Shown here piece by piece: positions 1-8,337 of a stretch of DNA of 32,216 bases (positions within the stretch are counted from its first letter, which is position 1; each line of letters begins with the position of its first letter). The translations under genes and the position numbers were made by a program. The notes under the pieces were generated by a model. That model worked only from the letters and a program-made list of their open reading frames with translations, was not told the DNA's origin and did no database searches. The stretch covers positions 1 through 32,216 of the forward strand of contig JAGOHT010000003.1 of NCBI GenBank assembly GCA_017996055.1, read 5' to 3'. This DNA comes from Alphaproteobacteria bacterium. Its GTDB lineage: Bacteria; Pseudomonadota; Alphaproteobacteria; UBA9219; RFNS01.

Positions 1-789
1 CACCAGCAGACGTGCGGGGCGGTCAAGCGTCGTGAGAGGGGCTAGCGTTGCCGCGTCACAGAGCGCGAGATAATCAAGCTTGCAACCTGCCGCCACAATC
101 GCGGCACGCCCCGAATCCATAAGAGCAGCTAAATCTGTTGCCCTTGGCGCGATGCTAGCAAGGCGTTGCAACGTCGTTGGCAAGATGAGCGCTTGCGCAC
201 GTTCAGCGGCGGAGAGATAGGCGTTACGGCTGGAGAGTGCCAACCCATCTTCGGCGCGCACGGTCGGAACGCCCTCAATGACGAAAGGCAGCGCCAAGTC
301 GCGCACGATTTGTTTGATGACGAACAGTTGCTGATAATCTTTCTCGCCGAACAAGGCGATGTGGGGCGCGACGAGTTGTAAGAGCCGCGTGACGACGGTA
401 GCGACGCCGACAAAATGGCCAGGCCGCACGGCACCTTCCAGCACCGTCGCCAAAGGACCAGGATCGACACTGGTAGCGAAGCCCGGCGGATAAATCGTTT
501 CGACCGTCGGTGCAAAGAGCGCGTTGCAACCCACTTCACGCAACAGCGCCTCATCCTGCGCCAACTGACGCGGATAGCGGCTGAAGTCTTCATGTGGGGC
601 AAACTGCTTCGGATTGACGAAGATCGAGACGACAACACGATCGGCATACTTACAAGCTTGTGTCACCAGCGCAGCGTGGCCGGCATGAAGCGCACCCATG
701 GTGGGCACAAACGCCACGCGCGCACCGGCGCTCCGCCAGTCCGAGACTTGGGTGCGGAGTGCGTCGGCATCCGTCAGGGTAAAGCTCAT
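1..789 (-). CDS. panC: Pantothenate synthetase (pantoate--beta-alanine ligase), 3' end outside window
   Basis: Makes pantothenate from pantoate, beta-alanine and ATP in the cytoplasm, the last step of vitamin B5 synthesis before coenzyme A. The reading frame is open from an ATG at 789 to the window edge (263 codons, against about 280 for the family), so only the last few residues and the stop are missing. Visible family motifs are PTMGALHAGH near residue 30 (the HIGH-type ATP site, here HAGH), VNPKQF, RPGHFVGVATVV, GEKDYQQ and the SSRN loop. The start codon overlaps the accC stop by 4 bases (ATGA), so it is translationally coupled as the distal gene of the aroQ-accB-accC cluster. Identification is secure from the motifs. 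The link with acetyl-CoA carboxylase is plausible since both feed CoA and acyl metabolism, but that is inference. Confidence 0.93.
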   Translation of the reverse strand, partial: MSFTLTDADALRTQVSDWRSAGARVAFVPTMGALHAGHAALVTQACKYADRVVVSIFVNPKQFAPHEDFSRYPRQLAQDEALLREVGCNALFAPTVETIYPPGFATSVDPGPLATVLEGAVRPGHFVGVATVVTRLLQLVAPHIALFGEKDYQQLFVIKQIVRDLALPFVIEGVPTVRAEDGLALSSRNAYLSAAERAQALILPTTLQRLASIAPRATDLAALMDSGRAAIVAAGCKLDYLALCDAATLAPLTTLDRPARLLV

Positions 790-2135
790 GCGTCCTGCTG
801 CCGGAGCAAGAATTTCTCCAGCCAGTGAATATCGTAATCGCCGTTGATAAACTCGGCCTGAGCGATGATTTGCTGATGCAGCGGCAGCGTCGTCTCAATG
901 CCGCCGATGACGAACTCGTCGAGCGCGCGCTTGAGCCGCAGCAGGCATTCGTTGCGCGATGTGCCATGCACCACCAGCTTGGCAATCATGCTGTCGTAAT
1001 GCGGCGGGATTTTATAGCCGTCGTAAAGCGCGCTATCGACGCGGACGCCAAGACCGCCCGGCGCATGGTAGCCAACGATTTTTCCCGGTGATGGAATGAA
1101 GGTCTTCGGGTTCTCAGCGTTAACGCGGCATTCGATGGCGTGGCCGTTAAAGCGGATATCGCTTTGCTTATAGCTGAGCGGCACACCGGCTGCGACGCGA
1201 ATTTGCTCGCGCACCAAATCGATGCCCGTAATCATTTCGGTAATTGTGTGTTCGATTTGCAAGCGCGTGTTCATTTCGATGAAATAGAATTTCCCGTTCT
1301 CGAACAGGAATTCCATCGTTCCGACGCCGCGATAGCCTAGCTTGCGGATAACATCGGCCGCAAGCTCGCCGATATAGGTGCGTTGCTCCAAGTTCAGTGC
1401 TGGTGAGGGCGCTTCCTCAACGACCTTCTGGTGGCGCCGCTGAATAGAGCAATCGCGCTCACCGAAATGCACGGCATTGCCATGCTGATCGCCCAGCAGC
1501 TGCACTTCGATATGACGTGGATGGACCAGGTATTTCTCCATATAGACTTCGTCATTGCCGAAGGCTGCACGCGCTTCGCCGCGCGCCAACTGATAGGCTT
1601 CACGCAATTCATCGTCGCTAAAAGCGACCTTCATACCCTTGCCGCCACCACCCGCCGCCGCCTTAATGAGTACCGGATAGCCAATAGAGCGGGCAGTTTC
1701 CTGCGCCGTTTCGAGTGTCGGCAATGCTCCGGCCGAACCAGGAACCGTCGGCAGGCCCAAATCCATCACCGTCTTTTTGGCGGTGACCTTGTCGCCCATA
1801 ATGCGAATATGCTCCGGTGTCGGACCGATAAAGGCGAAGCCGTGCTCTTCCACCATCGCGGCAAATTTTTCATTCTCCGACATAAACCCGATGCCGGGAT
1901 GGATGGCATCCGCACCCGTTACCGCAGCAGCGGTCAGAATGGCTGGAATGTTCAGATAACTTTCACGCGCGCTGGGCGGGCCGATGCAGACGCTTTCATC
2001 GGCAAAGCGGACATGCATAGCGCTCTCATCGGCTGTCGAGTGGACAGCGACAGTCCGGATGCCCATTTCGCGGCAGGCGCGCACTATGCGAAGAGCGATT
2101 TCGCCGCGGTTGGCAATGAGGATTTTTTCAAACAC
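786..2135 (-). CDS. accC: Biotin carboxylase subunit of acetyl-CoA carboxylase
   Basis: ATP-dependent carboxylation of biotin on AccB, the first half-reaction in making malonyl-CoA for fatty acids. Length is 449 residues, the normal size. The N-terminal domain opens MFEKILIANRGEIALRI, followed by the HPGIGFMSEN segment. The ATP-grasp domain carries the glycine-rich loop AAAGGGGKGMK, the lysine-bearing VEEAPSP region, and the catalytic strand FIEMNTRLQIEH. The last is usually written MNTRLQVEHPVTE; here it is IEHTITE, a conservative variant. It follows accB by 9 bases and runs into panC with a 4-base overlap, so the three are one transcription unit. The start is chosen because the family begins exactly at this methionine. 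Confidence 0.97.
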   Translation of the reverse strand: MFEKILIANRGEIALRIVRACREMGIRTVAVHSTADESAMHVRFADESVCIGPPSARESYLNIPAILTAAAVTGADAIHPGIGFMSENEKFAAMVEEHGFAFIGPTPEHIRIMGDKVTAKKTVMDLGLPTVPGSAGALPTLETAQETARSIGYPVLIKAAAGGGGKGMKVAFSDDELREAYQLARGEARAAFGNDEVYMEKYLVHPRHIEVQLLGDQHGNAVHFGERDCSIQRRHQKVVEEAPSPALNLEQRTYIGELAADVIRKLGYRGVGTMEFLFENGKFYFIEMNTRLQIEHTITEMITGIDLVREQIRVAAGVPLSYKQSDIRFNGHAIECRVNAENPKTFIPSPGKIVGYHAPGGLGVRVDSALYDGYKIPPHYDSMIAKLVVHGTSRNECLLRLKRALDEFVIGGIETTLPLHQQIIAQAEFINGDYDIHWLEKFLLRQQDA

Positions 2136-2144
2136 GGCTTGACC

Positions 2145-2618
2145 CTATGCCACTATCATCAAGGCTTCACCGAATTCGACCGGTTTACCGTCGCGAATGA
2201 GAATTTCTTTCACTACGCCACCAGTGGTCGCCTTGATGGGGTTCATCACCTTCATCGCCTCGATAATCAGCAATGTGTCGCCTGGCTTGACGGTATCTCC
2301 GACACTGACAAACGGCCTCGCACCCGGCTCGGACGACAGATAGGCTGTGCCAACCATAGGCGATGTCACCGCATTGGCATGGGCATTACCAACTGATTCC
2401 GGCGCGTTCGCTGGCTGTGCAGCAATTGCCGCTGGGGCAGCTCCGACCATCGTGGTATGGGGCATTTGCATAATGCTTTGTGTCATGACCGGCGGCGCGC
2501 GATGGAGCCGGATGCGTTTTTCGCCCTCGGCATATTCAATCTCATTCAAGCCGGTCTCTTGCAGCAGCAAAGCAAGCTTTCGAACCATGTCGGCATCAAT
2601 ATCGAACTTCGTCGTCAT
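2145..2618 (-). CDS. accB: Biotin carboxyl carrier protein of acetyl-CoA carboxylase
   Basis: Carries biotin between the biotin carboxylase and carboxyltransferase subunits. The 157-residue protein has the usual layout: an N-terminal segment MTTKFDIDADMVRKLA, an Ala/Pro-rich mobile linker at about residues 45-85, and a C-terminal biotinyl domain with the target lysine in EAMKVMNPI (Lys123). The longer open frame upstream (to 2705) is rejected because ATG 2618 has a good Shine-Dalgarno (AGGAA, about 6 bases before) and matches family N-termini. It lies 14 bases after aroQ and 9 bases before accC, the common alphaproteobacterial order aroQ-accB-accC. Confidence 0.96.
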   Translation of the reverse strand: MTTKFDIDADMVRKLALLLQETGLNEIEYAEGEKRIRLHRAPPVMTQSIMQMPHTTMVGAAPAAIAAQPANAPESVGNAHANAVTSPMVGTAYLSSEPGARPFVSVGDTVKPGDTLLIIEAMKVMNPIKATTGGVVKEILIRDGKPVEFGEALMIVA

Positions 2619-2632
2619 TGTCGGTTCCTGTT

Positions 2633-3067
2633 TTAGGCTTTTGTTTGGAGATTTTGCGCCACAGCGCGCAGCGCCAGCGTATAGCCAGCTGCGCCAAGAC
2701 CACAAATCACGCCAGTTGCGGCGTAGGAAATATAGGAATGGTGCCGGAAACTTTCACGGCGGAAAATATTGCTGAGATGCACTTCATAGATGGGCAATTC
2801 GGTCAGCATCAGCGCATCCATCAACGCCACGGAGGTATGGGTGTAGCCACCGGCATTGATGATGATCGCGCGGAAAGCGCCACGCGACTGCTGCACCCAA
2901 TTAATAAGCTCGCTCTCGCTGTTGCTTTGGCAGAATTCAATTGAGAGCTTTAACTCCTTGGCCACTGCCAGACAATCCAGCTCAATGTCGGCCAGCGTCG
3001 TCTTACCGTAAATATTGGTTTCGCGTACGCCCAAGAGATTGAGATTGGGGCCGGAGAGAATCAGCAC
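2633..3067 (-). CDS. aroQ: Type II 3-dehydroquinate dehydratase
   Basis: Dehydrates 3-dehydroquinate to 3-dehydroshikimate in the shikimate pathway. Family motifs are clear: GPNLNLLG at the N terminus, the catalytic tyrosine in RETNIYG, QSNSESELI, NAGGYTHTSVAL, and EVHLSNIFRRESFRHHSYIS. I place the start at GTG 3067, giving 144 residues and the normal N terminus (five residues before GPNLNLLG). An ATG at 3142 in the same frame would add 25 non-family residues and overlap the preceding thiol oxidoreductase gene. No clear Shine-Dalgarno precedes the GTG beyond GGCGG, and a GC-rich hairpin ends only two bases upstream, so initiation may be controlled or coupled. The start is the uncertain part; the product is not. 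Confidence 0.92.
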   Translation of the reverse strand: MLILSGPNLNLLGVRETNIYGKTTLADIELDCLAVAKELKLSIEFCQSNSESELINWVQQSRGAFRAIIINAGGYTHTSVALMDALMLTELPIYEVHLSNIFRRESFRHHSYISYAATGVICGLGAAGYTLALRAVAQNLQTKA

Positions 3068-3069
3068 AT

Positions 3070-3095
3070 CGCCGCCGCGCTGTGGCGCGGCGGCG
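3070..3095. promoter_or_regulatory. GC-rich hairpin directly before the aroQ start
   Basis: A perfect 11-bp inverted repeat (CGCCGCCGCGC / GCGCGGCGGCG) with a 4-base loop TGTG lies in the 52-base gap between the dsbA-like gene and aroQ. No T-tract follows it in the direction of transcription, so it is not a standard intrinsic terminator. It would cover the ribosome landing site of the GTG start. It may act as an RNA processing or stabilising element, or limit aroQ translation. If the upstream ATG 3142 were used it would lie inside the coding sequence. Confidence 0.55.
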
Positions 3096-3119
3096 GATTT
3101 AGCTGACGCTCCGCACAGA

Positions 3120-3863
3120 TTACTTTTTTGCGGCGCGGGCATCGGCAACAGCCTTCTTGAGACCCTCGGCGTCCATTGCGCCCGGAGTGACCGCGTCGCC
3201 GATGATGAACATCGGGGTACCGCGGACGCCAAGGTCATTACCCAACTTGCGGTTTGTCGCAATGATATCGTCGATGGATTTATCGTTCATATCGCGCTTA
3301 AGCTGGGCGGCATCAAGCCCCGCACGTTGTGCGATATCAGCTATGGCGGCATCGTTGATCTGGCCGCGAAAGCCCATCAAGGTGCTATGGAATTTCTCAA
3401 ACTTCTTCTGTTTGACGCTGGCGAGTGCCGCGCGCGCGCCGAGCACAGACCCTTCTCCAAGAATTGGGAACTCTTTGGCGATGAAACGAATATTTTTATC
3501 AGACTTAAGCAGCTCTTCGACAATCGGTTGCGCCATTTTGCAATAGCCACAGGCATAATCGTAGAACTCGACGATTGTGACATCACCCTTTGGATTGCCC
3601 AATACCGGCGAACTCGGCTCGTCATAAATCCGGTCTTTGTGCTTCGCGACGGCTTCTTTAGCGATAGCCATTTGCTGCTGCTGGTCACGCTGCTTCAAGA
3701 CTTCAACCGCCTTCATGACGGTCTCAGGTTCCTTTTCAATCAGGAACTGTCGGATGATGGTTTCTACTTCTGACTTTTGCGCGGCGGTCAGTCCCTCGTC
3801 AGCGGCTTGCACTGGCAGCGCCAGGAAAAAGCCACAGGCGGCAAGGGTCAGCATTTTTTTCAT
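3120..3863 (-). CDS. Periplasmic DsbA/ScsC-like thiol:disulfide oxidoreductase
   Basis: A 247-residue exported thioredoxin-fold protein. A signal peptide occupies residues 1-20 (MKKMLTLAACGFFLALPVQA, cleavage after AQA-like VQA). Residues 25-80 form a charged helical segment like the N-terminal oligomerisation part of ScsC-type isomerases. The thioredoxin domain has the active site YACGYCK (Cys105, Cys108) and the cis-proline loop GVRGTPMF (Thr216-Pro217). CGYC and Thr before the cis-proline fit DsbA/BdbD/ScsC relatives rather than classical E. coli DsbA (CPHC). It probably oxidises or isomerises disulfides of envelope proteins. A strong Shine-Dalgarno TAGGAG precedes the ATG. It lies between the M48 peptidase and aroQ, an arrangement I know from other alphaproteobacteria. 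Confidence 0.88.
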   Translation of the reverse strand: MKKMLTLAACGFFLALPVQAADEGLTAAQKSEVETIIRQFLIEKEPETVMKAVEVLKQRDQQQQMAIAKEAVAKHKDRIYDEPSSPVLGNPKGDVTIVEFYDYACGYCKMAQPIVEELLKSDKNIRFIAKEFPILGEGSVLGARAALASVKQKKFEKFHSTLMGFRGQINDAAIADIAQRAGLDAAQLKRDMNDKSIDDIIATNRKLGNDLGVRGTPMFIIGDAVTPGAMDAEGLKKAVADARAAKK

Positions 3864-3963
3864 CGTCGGGCTCCTAAAAGGTTAAGAGATATTGGCTTGA
3901 CTTATATCATCATTTAACAAACGACCTAACAGAAAATTGGGTTAAAAGTCTGCAAAGGCTCGT

Positions 3964-5364
3964 CTATTCAGCATTGTCTTTAACCAGACGCATATCCTGG
4001 ACGCGCATCCGGTAAGGGGATCGTGGTGAAAGGTTTTTCAGGGCGCGGTCCGCGAGTTGTTGCGCCAATTTTGTATTGCCGCTGGTCATCGCTTCTTCCG
4101 CCAAAGCGTAATCGGCCATGCCGCGCGACTCCTTATCATCAGCATCACGGCCCCAGGCCGTTGCCAGCGCGCGCCAGGTCGCCGGTGCTTGCGGCTCAAG
4201 CCGCGCCGATTCCTGCAGATGCTTGAGGGCGTCACGCGTTGCTGCCTTGCTGTTGCTTTGCAGTAGAGCATTGCCGAGTGCGCCTTGTAAGAGCGCAGAG
4301 CCTGGCAACAAGCGCACGGCGCTGCGATAGGCCGCGATGGATTCGTCAACACGGCCATTCTCATAAAGCATTTGCCCGCGCAGCTCTAAAAAGAACGGAT
4401 CTTTGGGCTCGGCAGCTATTAGCTTGTCGGTGAGGGCTAGCGCCGCTTCCAGTTTATTCGTGCGATAAAGCGCGATTGCGCGGCTGTAACGGGCGGTTAA
4501 ATCTATGTCGTTGTCTGTGGTGCGAAGCAGCGCATGTTCGGGCTGTAGAAAACCAATGAGCTTTGCCTTGATGCGCGCGTGCATCAAGGCATAAACGCTG
4601 GGCAAGACATTGTCTTTAAGCGGCGACGTCTCGACATGGTGCTGCACGGCAGCGACACGATCCTGTGTCAGCGGATGGGTGCGGACATACTCTGTCTGGC
4701 GGCTGTTAGGCAAATAGTCCTGCGTTTCCAGCTTTTGCATGAAAGCCAAAAAGCCTTGCGCTGACCAACCGGTAGTATCGAGGAAACGGAGCGCTGCGGC
4801 GTCAGCCGAGCCTTCCTGCGCGCGGCTAAAGCTGAAATAGTTGCGCTGCGCCAGCTCCTGCATCCCGCCGATGGCGGCCATCCCAGCTTCCGAGTTTTTC
4901 GCCAACACACCGGCAGCGACGCCCGCGACCATGCCGAGAATTGTCTCGATGGAGGCGTTCCGCATTGCTTCCGTGCCGCGCACCAAATGGCCGCCTGCGA
5001 CGTGACCGAGTTCATGCGCTAGCACGCCAATCAGTTGGTCGGCATTGTCGGTTTTCTGAATAAGGCCGGTATTGACAAAAACATTCATGCCGCCGGCCAC
5101 AAAGGCGTTGATGGCGTTGTCCTGTACCAGAACAAAGTTCACGGCATCGGGGTCGAGCCCGGCGACCCGCATGATGGGTGTCATCATCGCGCGTAGATCA
5201 TATTCGATTTCGGCGTCACGAATATAATTGAGGCGTGGTGGTGCCGCTTCTTGTCGGGCATTGAGCCTCGGGCAAGGAAACAGCAGCGCCACACCAAGGG
5301 CAACAATTCCCAGACAGCAGCGCGCGCGCGCGGACAAACTTACGACCGCACTGCGCGGCAGCAT
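3964..5364 (-). CDS. BepA-like M48 metallopeptidase with C-terminal TPR repeats
   Basis: A periplasmic zinc peptidase/chaperone, by family involved in outer-membrane protein quality control. I start it at ATG 5364, whose A is shared with the rne stop codon (TAATG), giving 466 residues; an earlier in-frame ATG at 5391 lies inside rne and adds nothing recognisable. A signal sequence with a hydrophobic core is at about residues 17-30. The peptidase domain has the zinc motif HELGH (117-121) and the third ligand in EGSAD (Glu184). Residues from about 290 on form TPR-like helices (a FLELRGQMLYENGRVDESIAAYRSA-type repeat). Translational coupling to rne is suggested by the shared base. Activity and target are inferred from BepA/YfgC relatives. 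Confidence 0.9.
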   Translation of the reverse strand: MLPRSAVVSLSARARCCLGIVALGVALLFPCPRLNARQEAAPPRLNYIRDAEIEYDLRAMMTPIMRVAGLDPDAVNFVLVQDNAINAFVAGGMNVFVNTGLIQKTDNADQLIGVLAHELGHVAGGHLVRGTEAMRNASIETILGMVAGVAAGVLAKNSEAGMAAIGGMQELAQRNYFSFSRAQEGSADAAALRFLDTTGWSAQGFLAFMQKLETQDYLPNSRQTEYVRTHPLTQDRVAAVQHHVETSPLKDNVLPSVYALMHARIKAKLIGFLQPEHALLRTTDNDIDLTARYSRAIALYRTNKLEAALALTDKLIAAEPKDPFFLELRGQMLYENGRVDESIAAYRSAVRLLPGSALLQGALGNALLQSNSKAATRDALKHLQESARLEPQAPATWRALATAWGRDADDKESRGMADYALAEEAMTSGNTKLAQQLADRALKNLSPRSPYRMRVQDMRLVKDNAE

Positions 5365-7946
5365 TACTGCTGCCCGGTGAGCCGACGCCACCAGCCACCC
5401 TTCGGCTTATCCGGCGATTCGTTGACGACCTCATAGGGAGCCGACATGCGCGGTGCGCGATCTTCCTTAGGCGTGGTGTCCAACTCGTGAATGGTGCGGG
5501 GTATGTCGCGAACCTGTGGTTGCACTGCTCCAGCACCATTTTCATGCGCGATAATCGGTGCCTGTAAATCAGCCGCATAAGCCTCTGCTGGCGCAGACCC
5601 ATTCTCGACGCGTGTGGCGCGCTCGCCGCGTTCATTACCTTCGCCACGGCCACCACGACGGCGACCCCCGCGTCGACCGCGCCGACGTGGACGCTGATCG
5701 TCACCAGCGGCCGCTTGAATATTATCGTCGCCAGCCTCACCAAAGCGACTCGCGCTCGGCTCGTTATCTTGAACCGCCGCTTCAGCCGTATCAGCCGGCG
5801 GGCTAGATTCACGCGGCGGACGGGGGGGGCGTCCACCACGGTTGCGGCCACGGTCACCACCGCGTTCGCCACGGTCACCACCGCGTTCGCGACGTTGGCC
5901 ATCGCGGCCACCTTCGCGCACACCGCTGCTTTCGCTCACCGTATGGGCATGGACGGGGAAGGCCATTTCATCTGGCGTATCATCGGACGACGCCATGATC
6001 GCGTCCAAATCAACGGCGGGACCACCATCCACATCATCACGGCTGCGCGCCTTAGCCTTTTCCAGGCTGAAAGTCGAGGGCGGGAGCTCGTCATCAGCGT
6101 CGAAACTCGCTGACAGGCCATAACGCTGCTGGATATTAAGGAGCGCGGCGCGCTTATTATTTAAAATGTAGAGCGCAATCTTGGACGGCAGCTTGACGCG
6201 ATAATCGCCGCCACGATTCTTTATGCCTTCTTGCTCCAGCGCACGCAGCACGGAGAGTGCCGCAGTATCGGTGGCGCGGACATAGCCGAGACCAGCACAA
6301 TGCGGGCATTTCTCGAAGCTGGTTTCGAGCAGACTGGGCCGCAGCCGCTGGCGTGAAAGTTCCATCAGGCCGAAATGCGATATGCGGCCGATTTGCAGGC
6401 GAGCACGGTCAGAGCGCATGGATTCTTTAAGACGTCGTTCAACAGCGGCATTGTTCCGCCCGTCTTCCATGTCGATAAAGTCGATGACCACGAGTCCGGC
6501 GAGGTCGCGCAGGCGCAGCTGCCGCCCGACTTCTTCCGCCGCTTCAAGGTTTGTCTTCAGCGCGGTCTCTTCAATATGCCGTTCGCGCGTGGCGCGGCCG
6601 GAATTGACGTCGATGGAAACTAGAGCCTCAGTCGGGTTGATGACCAGATAACCGCCAGAGCGTAGTTGCACGATAGGACTATGCAGCGCATCAACCTGCT
6701 CTTCGACCTGATAGCGGAAGAAGAGGGGGATGGTCTGGTCTTCGTAGGAACGAATCTGATCCACCGCGTCTGGAATCATCATTTGCATGAAATCGCGGGC
6801 GCGATCATAGCCTTCGCGACCAGACACCAGAATTTCGCTAATCTCTTTGCTGTAAAGATCACGCAAAGTGCGCTTGATGAGATTGGCCTCTTCGTAAATC
6901 AGCGCCGGGGCACTCGATTGCAGCGTTTGTTCACGGATATTATTCCAGAGCCGCAGGAGGTAATCGAGATCGCGCTGGATATCGGCGATTTCCTGCTCCA
7001 TGCCCGCTGTGCGCAAAATCAGCGCCATGCCTTCCGGCACTTCAAGCTGATCGAGGATTTCCTTCATCCGGCGACGGTCTTGGTGGTTGGTGATTTTGCG
7101 CGAAACCCCGCCACCATGGGCGGTGTTTGGCATCAGGACACAATAGCGGCCAGCCAGCGACAGATAAGTAGTCAGCGCCGCGCCTTTATTGCCGCGCTCT
7201 TCCTTGACTACCTGCACCAGCATGACCTGACGGCGCTTGATAACTTCTTGAATCTTATAATGTGGGCGACGCGGGCGGACAAAACGCTCCGGTGCCGTGT
7301 CAGCGGCTTCACCGCCAACGGTCTCAAAACTCGTTTCCGTTGTCTGGGCGGCTTCATCTGCTGGCGCGCTTTCGCCGCCTTCAGTCAAAAGTGACGCTTC
7401 GCTGACGACCGGTTGGCTGAAATCACGGATAAGAGAGTCATTATTATCGAGCGCAAAGCCAGGGATAAGGTCGGCCACTGTGCCGGAGCCAGGTTCGTCG
7501 GACCAGGTCGGTTGTGGCACCGCGCCACCATCGCGCGCGGCCGAGACGTCGGTCACCTGCTCGGCGTTTTCGCTATTATCTTCATTCTCACGGCTGTCTT
7601 CATCGCTATAGGCGAGTTTGCCAGGACCTTCCGTAATGATGGGGGCGCCAGCAAGATCGTCATCCTCATCAGCAGTGGACTCTTCGGGCCGGTCACCGAC
7701 GGGGATGCGGTAATAATCTGGGTGGATTTCCGAGAAGGCCAGGAAGCCATGGCGGTTGCCGCCATACTCGACAAAGGCTGCCTGGAGTGACGGCTCAATT
7801 CGGATCACTTTTGCTAAATAAATGTTGCCTTTCAGCATCTTGCGATTGGCAACTTCGAAATCCAAATCATCGAGACGGTTGCCGTCTACGATAGCCACAC
7901 GCGTTTCTTCAGGGTGCGTGGCGTCAACAAGCATACGCTTGGCCAT
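5364..7946 (-). CDS. rne: Ribonuclease E/G family endoribonuclease
   Basis: Single-strand-specific endoribonuclease that starts mRNA decay and matures rRNA/tRNA. The 860-residue protein has the S1 domain at about 36-85 plus its continuation after an acidic, low-complexity insert (about 85-225). The catalytic metal aspartates are in SIDVNSG (Asp446) and VIDFIDMEDGRNN (Asp489); their 43-residue spacing equals that of E. coli Asp303/Asp346. The zinc-link is CPHCAGLG (Cys547, Cys550). The C-terminal third is disordered, with an RGG-rich basic stretch (RERGGDRGERGGDRG region and RRGRRGGRRRGGRG) expected to bind RNA or partners. A GGGAGA Shine-Dalgarno lies 7 bases before the ATG. It heads the leftward gene group. 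Confidence 0.97.
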   Translation of the reverse strand: MAKRMLVDATHPEETRVAIVDGNRLDDLDFEVANRKMLKGNIYLAKVIRIEPSLQAAFVEYGGNRHGFLAFSEIHPDYYRIPVGDRPEESTADEDDDLAGAPIITEGPGKLAYSDEDSRENEDNSENAEQVTDVSAARDGGAVPQPTWSDEPGSGTVADLIPGFALDNNDSLIRDFSQPVVSEASLLTEGGESAPADEAAQTTETSFETVGGEAADTAPERFVRPRRPHYKIQEVIKRRQVMLVQVVKEERGNKGAALTTYLSLAGRYCVLMPNTAHGGGVSRKITNHQDRRRMKEILDQLEVPEGMALILRTAGMEQEIADIQRDLDYLLRLWNNIREQTLQSSAPALIYEEANLIKRTLRDLYSKEISEILVSGREGYDRARDFMQMMIPDAVDQIRSYEDQTIPLFFRYQVEEQVDALHSPIVQLRSGGYLVINPTEALVSIDVNSGRATRERHIEETALKTNLEAAEEVGRQLRLRDLAGLVVIDFIDMEDGRNNAAVERRLKESMRSDRARLQIGRISHFGLMELSRQRLRPSLLETSFEKCPHCAGLGYVRATDTAALSVLRALEQEGIKNRGGDYRVKLPSKIALYILNNKRAALLNIQQRYGLSASFDADDELPPSTFSLEKAKARSRDDVDGGPAVDLDAIMASSDDTPDEMAFPVHAHTVSESSGVREGGRDGQRRERGGDRGERGGDRGRNRGGRPPRPPRESSPPADTAEAAVQDNEPSASRFGEAGDDNIQAAAGDDQRPRRRGRRGGRRRGGRGEGNERGERATRVENGSAPAEAYAADLQAPIIAHENGAGAVQPQVRDIPRTIHELDTTPKEDRAPRMSAPYEVVNESPDKPKGGWWRRLTGQQ
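5848..5889. repeat. Two tandem 21-base repeats inside rne
   Basis: Two identical adjacent 21-base units (CCACGGTCACCACCGCGTTCG, truncated in writing to its ends CCACGG...GTTCG) at 5848-5868 and 5869-5889. They encode, on the minus strand, a repeated GERGGDR unit of the Arg/Gly-rich RNA-binding tail. The length is a multiple of three, so copy-number change by slippage would keep the frame. Confidence 0.8.
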
Positions 7947-8337
7947 TTTATCTCTCCCGCCAGACTGTCGCCACCAAGCGCTTTTACAAGCTGCGATGCG
8001 GCGCCATGACCGGCAAATCTATGCGTCGCGGGAACAATTCCCTCGACTGGTCAAAATCCATCGCCCGAGGGCGACACAACTCATGTAAGCGATTATCGCA
8101 GTGGCATTTTTTACGCTAAAGCGTCATTTTGCCGCGTCTGCGGAAGGTGGCTACGCAATATTAAGCCGCGCAATCACTTCCCTCACATGAGCGCGCATCA
8201 TAGGCGCATTAAAGACGTGCTGACAATCAAAGATTTTTCCCATTGAATTTGCTCATTATTTTTCATCGCATAAAAGACTCAATCTTGAGGCAATTTTCGT
8301 TTATCTATCGCCTCTCACTTATGTGGTGGCCTGCGTC
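7947..8337. other. Divergent intergenic region between rne and mrcA (391 bases)
   Basis: No convincing gene is seen. It must hold the divergent promoters of rne and mrcA and the rne leader. A short inverted repeat ACGCT-AA-AGCGT lies near 8112, and the last 150 bases are AT-richer. In several alphaproteobacteria an N-acetylmuramoyl-L-alanine amidase gene lies here; no trace of it is visible. Confidence 0.5.

Noticed and set aside
1431-2396. A 321-codon open frame on the plus strand across accC and accB
   Set aside because: It lies opposite accC and accB, has no family features and no ribosome site; it is a shadow of GC-rich codon usage.
3068-3142. N-terminal extension of AroQ from ATG 3142
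   Set aside because: The added residues are not part of the family and are encoded over the end of the upstream gene and a hairpin.
5840-5895. Short tandem repeats that could look like a CRISPR or a mobile repeat
   Set aside because: They are in-frame and encode the Arg/Gly-rich tail of RNase E; there are no spacers.
6666-7394. A 242-codon open frame on the plus strand inside rne
   Set aside because: It is antisense to the conserved RNase E catalytic domain and shows no recognisable protein.
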